NCBI RefSeq assembly: GCF_004768785.1
Contig: NZ_SRMQ01000002.1
Span: forward strand, 62,001-126,000
Reading direction: 5' to 3'
Origin: Caproiciproducens galactitolivorans
GTDB lineage: Bacteria; Bacillota; Clostridia; Oscillospirales; Acutalibacteraceae
Length of the DNA: 64,000 nt
In this document: in pieces, positions 8,821-15,807 of the stretch
How the letters are laid out: each line of letters begins with the position of its first letter
Position numbering within the stretch: position 1 is the first letter of the stretch
Notes under the pieces: model-generated
Database searches by the model: none
What the model was told of the DNA's origin: nothing
The model's input: only the letters and a program-made list of their open reading frames with translations
Translations under genes and position numbers: made by a program

Positions 8821-9036
8821 TTACTTGTTTAGCTGCTCCATGCGCTTTTGATGATACTCCTCATCGCGGGCGTCGCGTTGCTTTTCAAGCTGGAGCCTTT
8901 CAGCTTCCCACTGAGCGTTGCGCTTTTCACGCTTACGATCTTCGACAATATCAAGGATGGAACGGATGATCCAAAAAACCGCCAGAGCAAGGTAAAGGCT
9001 GAGAAGAAGAATGCAGAGAATCGTTGTAGTTTCCAT
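8821..9036 (-). CDS. Small membrane protein with coiled coil (phage-associated)
   Basis: The 71-residue product has one hydrophobic segment at residues 5-25 (ILCILLLSLYLALAVFWII) followed by a charged helical region (EDRKREKRNAQWEAERLQLE) likely to form a coiled coil. A ribosome site GGAGGAAC lies 8 nt upstream. It is placed between the DUF2815 gene and the polymerase fragment in what was the prophage early operon. No function is recognised. Confidence 0.5.
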   Translation of the reverse strand: METTTILCILLLSLYLALAVFWIIRSILDIVEDRKREKRNAQWEAERLQLEKQRDARDEEYHQKRMEQLNK

Positions 9037-9050
9037 AGTCGAGTTCCTCC

Positions 9051-9626
9051 TTAGTTCAGAAAATCGTCGTCGTTCTCGGACGCGAAGTCGTTCTCTGCGC
9101 TTGTCTTGCCGCCAAGAGGCTCGCCGGCGCGGATGAGCTGCAGGTTATTGAGACCGCAGGCAATACCCTTGTTGCCATTGCTGTTGAAAGCATAGAAATT
9201 GATGCTGGCGCGGCCGTACACTCCGGAGTACACCTCAGAGCGGGTGATGACAGGGTTGCGATCAGCGTCCACGATACCGGGTGCTGTCGTGGAGTTGGCA
9301 TTGATGAAGTAAGCGTTAGCATAAGCCGGATCATCAGGGCGCTCGACGTCACCGTCACGAAGCGGGTTTTTAATTGCGGCCAGAGGCGGCACTGTCTTGC
9401 CGTTTCCCTTGAGCTTGGACTCACCTTCGCGATAAGCAGCTTCGATGGCAGCCTTCAGCTTGGCGACGGCCTTGGTGTCGGACTTTGGTATAATGAGGCT
9501 GACACTGTACTTCGGAGTGCCGCCGTTGATGGATTTCGGCTCCCAGACGTTGGCATAGGACCAGCGGGTATCGGGACCAGTGATAACTTTCATGGGGTTG
9601 TTGACCTTGTTCGTATTGTTAGGCAT
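9051..9626 (-). CDS. DUF2815 phage protein, probable single-strand DNA-binding role
   Basis: From ATG 9626, which has AAGGAGGA 7 nt upstream, the protein has 191 residues and begins MPNNTNKVNNPMKVITGPDT. The body, with RWSYANVWEPKSINGGTPKY, YSVSLIIPKSDTKAVAKLKA and FYAFNSNGNKGIACGLNNLQ, matches the DUF2815 family of Firmicute phages, and the acidic tail ENDFASENDDDFLN resembles the C-terminal tail of ssDNA-binding proteins. The family usually sits between the DUF2800 nuclease and the DNA polymerase, the order seen here. The gene looks intact although both neighbours are broken. Confidence 0.75.
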   Translation of the reverse strand: MPNNTNKVNNPMKVITGPDTRWSYANVWEPKSINGGTPKYSVSLIIPKSDTKAVAKLKAAIEAAYREGESKLKGNGKTVPPLAAIKNPLRDGDVERPDDPAYANAYFINANSTTAPGIVDADRNPVITRSEVYSGVYGRASINFYAFNSNGNKGIACGLNNLQLIRAGEPLGGKTSAENDFASENDDDFLN

Positions 9627-9639
9627 ATGATTGTCCTCC

Positions 9640-10251
9640 TTAATTTTCATTAAAATCGGCTGCTGCCGTTGACATTGCCGGGCGTTTATCGTTCTCCGGC
9701 ACAAGAGTGGGTTTGCCTTGCGGCTTTTCAATGTAGGGGCTTAAGAGTTCATCAAAGCGGGATTTTCCGAGCAGTTTCTGCATGGCTGTGACACCGAGCA
9801 CCTTGCGCTCATACGGGTCGAAGCTTGCGTGCTCGACGACATCGGCGACAACCGCGTCGTTAACGTATTTCCTGTTGGAACGGCCCTCGACCAGCTTCCA
9901 GCCGGCCCATTTTTTGCCGCTGATTGCCTGCTGCAGAGCGTAATCCTTGATATCAGATGCCCAGGATACAAGCTCATCTACCTTAGAGAGAATATCCTCG
10001 ATGTCCTCATCTGTGAGGAGCGGCGGAAGCTTGAACTCATACTGCGCCAGAGCAAGATTCGCTTCAGTTCTTCGATAGACGCAGCCATTTCGCTCATTTT
10101 GCTCATCTCCTTTTCCTCCTTCCATGTGTTGACTCTGATCGGCAAGTATCGTCAGTTTTCTTGCCAGACGTTTGGATACTACACTAATTGCGGTCAAAAC
10201 TTCTATGAGCTCTCCGTCTACAGCGCGGGTCCGGGTATCGGTTCCATACAT
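9640..10251 (-). pseudogene. Fused remnant: small phage ORF joined to DUF2800 C-terminus
   Basis: A start at 10251 with AGGAGG upstream begins MYGTDTRTRAVDGELIEVLT, a small early phage protein, and would normally end near NERNG. Here the frame runs on into ALAQYEFKLPPLLTDEDIED and VTAMQKLLGKSRFDELLSPY and ends in TAAADFNEN, the C-terminal part of DUF2800 (Cas4/RecB-like phage exonuclease, normally about 370 residues). The DUF2800 nuclease domain is gone. A second short start, MSKMSEMAASIEEL, is visible in another frame at the junction, so at least one internal deletion joined three former genes. Confidence 0.6.
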
Positions 10252-10397
10252 CTCGTTCACCTCCTTGGAAGGAGCGGTTTTCGTTTTTGCTCTTTCCACT
10301 ACCCACTGGAGGGGAGGAGGTCGTTTTGACGAAGAAAACGAAAATATTTTGAAAAAATATCTCCGACCGTTTTATGGGACGGCCGGAGATGTAGGAT

Positions 10398-10847
10398 TTA
10401 GAATAGGTCCGGGTATTCGCGCTGCAGGAGTTCTTTGGCCTTCTTTAGGCGGGAAAGAAATGTGGTACGCGGGATACCAATTTTGTCAGCAATCTCTGCA
10501 CCGGACATTCCGGCCATACGCAGGTCGCCAATATGACGGGCTTCCGGCATGATCTCTGCGAGACGCTGTAATAGCATGTCCAACATGATCTGGTCGGTAA
10601 CGACATCTTCGATGCTGTCGCTTGGATCGGCGAGCTTGTCCAGCATGGAGAACTCCTCGCCGTCGCACATCCAGTGCTTGTCCTTTGGGCACATGTACTG
10701 GCGATGTGCGTGGGCGCGTTTTCTTGTAGCCCAGATGTCGCGGTAGTAGGCGTAGTACTGTGTTTCGGTAACTTCGACCCACTTCTTTTCATGGGGCAGG
10801 TAGATCTTATAGACACGGGTTTGGCTCTGGTTTACTTTGGTTGACAT
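10398..10847 (-). CDS. Phage sigma-70-like regulator (sigma region 4 HTH)
   Basis: The 149-residue protein has a C-terminal helix-turn-helix, MAGMSGAEIADKIGIPRTTF, followed by LSRLKKAKELLQREYP, typical of sigma region 4. The N-terminal half carries CPKDKHWMCDGEEFSML and no core region 2, like the short sigma-like proteins of Firmicute prophages that control early or late gene sets. GGAGG lies 8 nt before ATG 10847, inside a hairpin that could hide it. It reads toward the prophage remnant genes and may be their former activator. Confidence 0.65.
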   Translation of the reverse strand: MSTKVNQSQTRVYKIYLPHEKKWVEVTETQYYAYYRDIWATRKRAHAHRQYMCPKDKHWMCDGEEFSMLDKLADPSDSIEDVVTDQIMLDMLLQRLAEIMPEARHIGDLRMAGMSGAEIADKIGIPRTTFLSRLKKAKELLQREYPDLF

Positions 10848-10851
10848 TAAT

Positions 10852-10889
10852 AATTCCTCCGTTTTTCGTTGTCTCGAAACGGAGGAATT
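10852..10889 (-). promoter_or_regulatory. 13-bp inverted repeat covering the ribosome site of the sigma-like gene
   Basis: AATTCCTCCGTTT and AAACGGAGGAATT form perfect arms around a 12-nt loop. The arm nearest the gene contains its GGAGG site, so mRNA folding would block translation. It may also be a protein operator. A short frame MDCGLALIAFFS with its own GGAG ends just upstream and could act as a leader peptide. Confidence 0.5.
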
Positions 10890-11292
10890 CGCTGCTCAGC
10901 TGAAAAAGGCAATAAGAGCCAGACCGCAGTCCATCACAGATTTCTCCGTTTCGGATTGCAGCTTCCTGTTCAGTAGTCAGCTGTTCGTTATTCGTTTGTT
11001 CACCTTGCTACGCTGAACCATCCGTGATCAGTAGATGCACTTAGAGGTGATTTCAAATGACAAGAACGTATTTTTAGCCTTGAATAGTGAGTTTATGACT
11101 TTTTATAAACATCTTGGTCGGCAAGAGTGGATTTTTACATAAAGATGCGATATAATATGAAAGTCAATATCTCACATTGGAAACACAGATAAGCAACGCC
11201 CTGCCATCTGTAATAAGAATAGCAGGGTGCAAAGGGACTAAAAATTGGCCTTTAAGGGGACTAAAGGGACTAATTAAGGGACTTTCTCGGAG
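10890..11292. other. Intergenic region with small-ORF remnants and repeated GGGACT motifs
   Basis: No complete gene is seen in these 403 bp. Leftward, an open frame reads EQLTTEQEAAIRNGEICDGL from about 10980 into the sigma-like leader, perhaps a lost small phage gene. Rightward, MTRTYF after GAGGTG at about 11064 is followed one base out of frame by LALNSEFMTFYKHLGRQEW, another remnant. A TATAAT at about 11152 could be the -10 of the next operon. Four AAGGGACTAA-like motifs lie at about 11231-11284. Confidence 0.45.
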
Positions 11293-12120
11293 GTGATTAC
11301 AATCAACTTCTCCCAGTATTGCAAAAACATATATCCTTATTGTCAGCAGATATCCAGCCAAGGTTTATTTGTGAGCAAGTTGTTTGTAGCTGGTGGGAGT
11401 TCTTATTTCTCTGCATCAATCACTGCTGACAAGGAATATCAGAAGAAACTGTACAATGGTTCGAAGCCGCTGACACAAAATCTCAAGGATTCATTTCCAG
11501 CAAATATTCAGTTGGACGCGTTGGTTGGTCTATTTGAAAAGCATTTGAAGGATGATAAGGTTAGACAAGCGATGACAGCATTTGCAATACCGGTTTCACT
11601 CGAACCAGCGAGAGATACCTTTTCTCGGGCTCTTGCGCTTCAGTTCCGTAACCTCATAAAAAGTTATGATAGCGATGTTGATGATATCGTGGCAATGGAA
11701 TATCAAAGACTCCTCATTGAGCCAGCTGATGAAAAGCCACAGTCTTTGGCTCCGTTGTATCCCGGTGATGGCGCTTATGTTCTCGAATTTCTACCGATGC
11801 GGATATATTCAAAGAAGTGTTATGAACAATTTGACCACACATGGGTAATCCGCAACACCGGTAATCAAACATGGCGTGGCCGAAAACTAGTTTTTGTTAA
11901 CCATGCCGATGTAAGACCGAGAACCGAAACAAACTACATCGAGATACCAGATGTAGCTCCAGGTAAAGATATAAAAATAACCACGAGCTTTGACACTCGT
12001 GGTTTTGAAGGACATTATGATTGTTTGTGGGAGATGCAGGATAGCGAGGGTAACGATTGCTTCCCAAATAACAAAAGGTTATTCAACGTTACTATCGAAT
12101 CCAAGTTCGAAATAAAATAG
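11293..12120 (+). CDS. NBR1-Ig-like domain protein upstream of the type I R-M genes
   Basis: About 275 residues. The C-terminal part, residues 165-265, is an NBR1-Ig-like (FW) beta-sandwich: FDHTWVIRNTGNQTWRGRKL, then IPDVAPGKDIKITTSFDTRG and HYDCLWEMQDSEGNDCFPNN. The N-terminal half, starting NFSQYCKNIYPYCQQISSQG, is helical and not assigned. The GTG at 11293 overlaps the only ribosome site (GGAGG 11289-11293); the in-frame ATC at 11302, 8 nt downstream of it, is better placed, so the start may be non-canonical. The gene is followed after 23 bp by the helix-turn-helix gene and then hsdMSR, probably one operon. Its role is unknown; an accessory or regulatory defence factor is only inferred from position. 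Confidence 0.65.
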   Translation: MITINFSQYCKNIYPYCQQISSQGLFVSKLFVAGGSSYFSASITADKEYQKKLYNGSKPLTQNLKDSFPANIQLDALVGLFEKHLKDDKVRQAMTAFAIPVSLEPARDTFSRALALQFRNLIKSYDSDVDDIVAMEYQRLLIEPADEKPQSLAPLYPGDGAYVLEFLPMRIYSKKCYEQFDHTWVIRNTGNQTWRGRKLVFVNHADVRPRTETNYIEIPDVAPGKDIKITTSFDTRGFEGHYDCLWEMQDSEGNDCFPNNKRLFNVTIESKFEIK

Positions 12121-12143
12121 ACACTCATTTGGAGGTTAATAAC

Positions 12144-12344
12144 GTGAGCGATAAAAACATTGAAAAATGGTCTACTTTAAAGGAAGTACAGGAGTATCTT
12201 GGCGTAGGCCGCGAAACTATTCTGCAATGGATCGCAAAAAGGAATATGCCCGCCTATAAGGTGGGTAGGCTTTGGAAATTCAAACTGTCCGAGGTTGACG
12301 ACTGGATTCGTTCGGGCGGCGCTGACGACAGGAATGCAGAATAA
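12144..12344 (+). CDS. Excisionase-like helix-turn-helix protein (MerR-type HTH_17)
   Basis: GTG 12144 lies 8 nt after GGAGG and gives 66 residues. The motif TLKEVQEYLGVGRETILQWI followed by MPAYKVGRLWKFKLSEVDDW is the classic excisionase/HTH_17 fold. Such small proteins often precede type I R-M operons in Firmicutes, where they may act as control proteins for modification and restriction expression, but the same fold serves as a recombination directionality factor. No integrase is beside it, so regulation is the better guess. It ends 95 bp before hsdM. Confidence 0.75.
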   Translation: MSDKNIEKWSTLKEVQEYLGVGRETILQWIAKRNMPAYKVGRLWKFKLSEVDDWIRSGGADDRNAE

Positions 12345-12439
12345 GTCCGTTTTATGGGACAGACCAAAATATAAAATTTGCGTGTGGTATTATAGCCACA
12401 ATTGCCATTATAAAAGCGAAAAGGATAGGGTGAAATACT

Positions 12440-14449
12440 ATGGACAATCAGGTGCACAATTCAATAGTAAGCTTTATATGGGGCATTGCCGACGACTGCC
12501 TCCGTGATATATATGTACGCGGCAAATACCGCGATGTTATTCTGCCGATGACGGTTATCCGCCGTCTTGATGCAATGCTTGAGGGTACCAAGCAATCAGT
12601 GCTTGATATGAAGAAAACACTGGATGCCGCCGGTATTACTAACCAATGGCCAGCGTTATGTAACGCTGCAGGACAGGCATTCTGCAATGCATCGCCGTTC
12701 CGTCTGCGCGACCTCACCAGCCGTGCAAAGAAACAGACTTTGAAGACTGATTTTGAAGCATATCTCGACGGCTTTTCACCTAACGTGCAGGAAATTCTCG
12801 AGAAATTCAAGTTCCGTAATCAGATAGACACTATGACCGACGCCGACATACTCGGCGCGGTTATTGAAAAGTTTATTTCTCCGACTATTAACCTGAGCCC
12901 GGAGCCGGTTTACAAGGACGATACAAAAGAGGAAATCCGCCTGCCTGCGCTGGATAATCACGGAATGGGTACTGTTTTTGAGGAGCTTATCCGCAAGTTC
13001 AACGAGGAAAACAATGAGGAAGCCGGAGAGCACTGGACTCCCCGTGATGTTGTTGAGCTTATGGCCGATCTTGTTTTTGCACCGATTGCCGATCAGATTA
13101 TGGACGCCACCTATTCCTGCTATGATGGAGCTTGCGGTACAGGCGGTATGCTGACCGTTGCACAGGAACGGCTTATGACGCTTGCAGAACAAACCGGCAA
13201 ACAGGTGTCTATTCATCTTTTTGGACAAGAAATCAATCCCGAAACTTATGCTATAGCAAAAGCGGATATGCTGCTGAAAGGCGATGGGGATCAAGCTGAG
13301 CATATCGGTTTTGGTTCAACATTATCAAATGACCAGAACGCAACCAGACAGTTTGACTTTATGCTCTCTAATCCGCCTTACGGTAAGAGCTGGAAAACCG
13401 ACGCCGAGAAGATGGGCGGTAAAAAAGATATTCTGGATACACGTTTTAATGTTTACCTTGAAAACGGCGAGCAGCTCGTCATGATTCCACGCACAAGCGA
13501 CGGTCAGCTCCTGTTTTTGCTGAACAATGTGGCAAAGATGAAGAAGGACACGTCGCTCGGCAGCCGTATTGCCGAGGTGCATAACGGTTCCTCGCTCTTT
13601 ACAGGCGATGCCGGGAGCGGCGAGAGCAATGCGCGCAGATATCTAATTGAAAGCGACCTTGTTGAGGCCATCATCGCCTTGCCGGAAAATATGTTTTATA
13701 ACACAGGCATCGGTACATATATTTGGGTTTTATCCAACAAAAAAGAGGAACGCCGTAAGGGGAAAATTCAATTGATCGACGCCACGACCATGAAATCCCC
13801 ACTTCGCAAAAACATGGGCAAAAAGAACTGTGAATTTTCGGAGGAAATCCGCACGGAGATTCTACGCATTTTCATGGAGATGGAAGAAAGCGAAGTAAGC
13901 CGTATTTTCAACAACGAGGAGTTTGGCTATTGGGCCATTACGGTAGAAAGACCACTCCGCTTGAGAGTATTCCTGGAAAGACATATTCCGGATTCTGTTT
14001 TCAAGAATGCAGATGAACGTGCCGATTACGAACGGGCCATCGATAGATTGCCGAAGGATACTCCCTTAGATAATTGGGAGGCGTTCGCCAAGGCTACAAA
14101 GCTGAAGGCGGCACTGCTTAAAAAGGTGCGCCCCTATATCACCGAAAAAGATCGGTCTGCGCAGCCGGTTGAGGGAGAGCCGGATACCGACCTGCGCGAC
14201 ACGGAAATCGTGCCGTTTACCTATGACGGTGGCATCGAAGCCTTTATGAAAAACGAAGTGCTTCCGTATGCACCCGACGCATGGGTGGATGATAAGAAAA
14301 CACAGATTGGCTATGAGATAAGCTTTACGAAATATTTCTACAAGCCGGTTGAGCTGCGTTCTTTGAAGGATATTCTTTCTGACCTCAAAACCCTGGAAAA
14401 AGAAACAGACGGCATGATGGCAGAAATCATCGGGGGGCTTGAGGGATGA
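12440..14449 (+). CDS. hsdM: Type I restriction-modification system methylation subunit HsdM
   Basis: The 669-residue protein begins with an HsdM N-terminal helical domain (LRDIYVRGKYRDVILPMTVI) and has the SAM motif YDGACGTGGM at about residue 228 and the adenine-methylase motif LSNPPYGKSW at about 309. The region HWTPRDVVELMADLVF before motif I is typical of the family. As an M2S complex with HsdS it methylates adenine in both strands of a bipartite site, and with HsdR it forms the restriction enzyme. AGGGTG stands 8 nt before the ATG. Its stop overlaps the hsdS start as ATGA, indicating coupled translation. Reading frame appears intact. Confidence 0.93.
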   Translation: MDNQVHNSIVSFIWGIADDCLRDIYVRGKYRDVILPMTVIRRLDAMLEGTKQSVLDMKKTLDAAGITNQWPALCNAAGQAFCNASPFRLRDLTSRAKKQTLKTDFEAYLDGFSPNVQEILEKFKFRNQIDTMTDADILGAVIEKFISPTINLSPEPVYKDDTKEEIRLPALDNHGMGTVFEELIRKFNEENNEEAGEHWTPRDVVELMADLVFAPIADQIMDATYSCYDGACGTGGMLTVAQERLMTLAEQTGKQVSIHLFGQEINPETYAIAKADMLLKGDGDQAEHIGFGSTLSNDQNATRQFDFMLSNPPYGKSWKTDAEKMGGKKDILDTRFNVYLENGEQLVMIPRTSDGQLLFLLNNVAKMKKDTSLGSRIAEVHNGSSLFTGDAGSGESNARRYLIESDLVEAIIALPENMFYNTGIGTYIWVLSNKKEERRKGKIQLIDATTMKSPLRKNMGKKNCEFSEEIRTEILRIFMEMEESEVSRIFNNEEFGYWAITVERPLRLRVFLERHIPDSVFKNADERADYERAIDRLPKDTPLDNWEAFAKATKLKAALLKKVRPYITEKDRSAQPVEGEPDTDLRDTEIVPFTYDGGIEAFMKNEVLPYAPDAWVDDKKTQIGYEISFTKYFYKPVELRSLKDILSDLKTLEKETDGMMAEIIGGLEG

Positions 14450-15804
14450 AGAAATACGAATCATACAAACCGTTATCGGAATTATGGCTTTCGTCAATTC
14501 CGATACATTGGCACTCAAGAAAGATAAAGTATCTTTTTTCAGAGCGTTCGGAAAAAGGTTACCCGGATGAGCAGTTACTAGTTGCTTCACAAAATATGGG
14601 CGTTGTTCCCAAACACATATATGGCAATCGTACTGTTGAAGCGATGAAAGACTTACACCTGTTGAAATTGGTTAGAGTCGGAGATTTTGTCATAAGTCTA
14701 CGTTCATTTCAGGGTGGAATAGAATATGCATATTATCAAGGGATAATTAGTCCGGCATATACGATTATGATACCTAAAGATATAATTATGCCCAGTTATT
14801 TCAGGTATCTAGCGAAATCAAGACTATTCATAGAATTACTTCAACTTTGCGTTACAGGAATACGTGAGGGACAAAATATTGATTATAATAAACTTAAAAA
14901 TCATCAAATTCCCGTTCCACCTCGTCTCGAGCAAGACCAGATTGTTCGCTATTTGGATTGGAAGGTTTCAAAAATAAACAAGCTAATTGCGGTGAAGAAA
15001 AAAGAGATTTCTCGCATCGCAGAGCTCAAGAAGACAGTAGTAAATGAAGCTGTTACACACGGCTTGAACCCAAATGTCCCAATGAAGTTCAGTGGCGTTG
15101 ATTGGTTAGGAGATATTCCAGCTCATTGGAAAACCACAAAATTGCGTCAGATTCTACATCCTTTTAGTGAAAAGAATCATCCGGAGTTGCCGCTTTTATC
15201 TGTGGTGCGAGAACAAGGTGTTATTGTTCGTAACGTTGAGGATAAGGAAAGTAATCACAATTTTATCCCAGATGATTTAAGTGGATATAAGATGGTGAAA
15301 AAAGGTCAGCTTGCTATGAATAAAATGAAAGCGTGGCAAGGTTCATATGGCATTTCGGATTATACAGGTATTATAAGCCCAGCATATTATGTTTTCGATG
15401 TTGATTTTGAAAATCTTGAGTATTTCCATTATGCTATCCGAAGCAAGGTGTATGTGAATTTCTTTGCTCAGGCGTCTGATGGTATTAGAGTTGGCCAATG
15501 GGATTTATCTATTCCCAAAATGAAAGAAATTCCATTCATTGTGCCACCAGAGAATGAACAGAAAGCTATTGTTGAGTATATTCCTAAGGCTTGCGCTAAA
15601 TATGATGCAGCAATAGCGCAATTAACACAGGAAGTAGATCTGTTAGAAGAATACAGAACAAAGCTTATTTCCGATGTTGTCACTGGCCAGATTGATGTCC
15701 GTGGCATTGAAATCCCGGAATATGAGTATGTGGAAGAAGAAGCCGACGAGGAGTCCGACGAAACGGACGGCACGGACGAAGAAGCGGAGGAACAGGAGGA
15801 ATGA
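14446..15804 (+). CDS. hsdS: Type I R-M specificity subunit HsdS
   Basis: This 452-residue subunit has two target-recognition domains, the first opening with LWLSSIPIHWHSRKIKYLFS and the second with VDWLGDIPAHWKTTKLRQIL, each followed by a conserved helix (RYLDWKVSKINKLIAVKKKE and EYIPKACAKYDAAIAQLTQE). The half-to-half similarity is the standard HsdS design and sets the two half-sites and spacer. Start overlaps hsdM by 4 bp; three bases separate it from hsdR. After ISDVVTGQIDVRGIEIPEY it has an unusual, highly acidic tail rich in E and D of about 28 residues. Target sequence cannot be predicted. Confidence 0.92.
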   Translation: MKKYESYKPLSELWLSSIPIHWHSRKIKYLFSERSEKGYPDEQLLVASQNMGVVPKHIYGNRTVEAMKDLHLLKLVRVGDFVISLRSFQGGIEYAYYQGIISPAYTIMIPKDIIMPSYFRYLAKSRLFIELLQLCVTGIREGQNIDYNKLKNHQIPVPPRLEQDQIVRYLDWKVSKINKLIAVKKKEISRIAELKKTVVNEAVTHGLNPNVPMKFSGVDWLGDIPAHWKTTKLRQILHPFSEKNHPELPLLSVVREQGVIVRNVEDKESNHNFIPDDLSGYKMVKKGQLAMNKMKAWQGSYGISDYTGIISPAYYVFDVDFENLEYFHYAIRSKVYVNFFAQASDGIRVGQWDLSIPKMKEIPFIVPPENEQKAIVEYIPKACAKYDAAIAQLTQEVDLLEEYRTKLISDVVTGQIDVRGIEIPEYEYVEEEADEESDETDGTDEEAEEQEE

Positions 15805-15807
15805 GTA

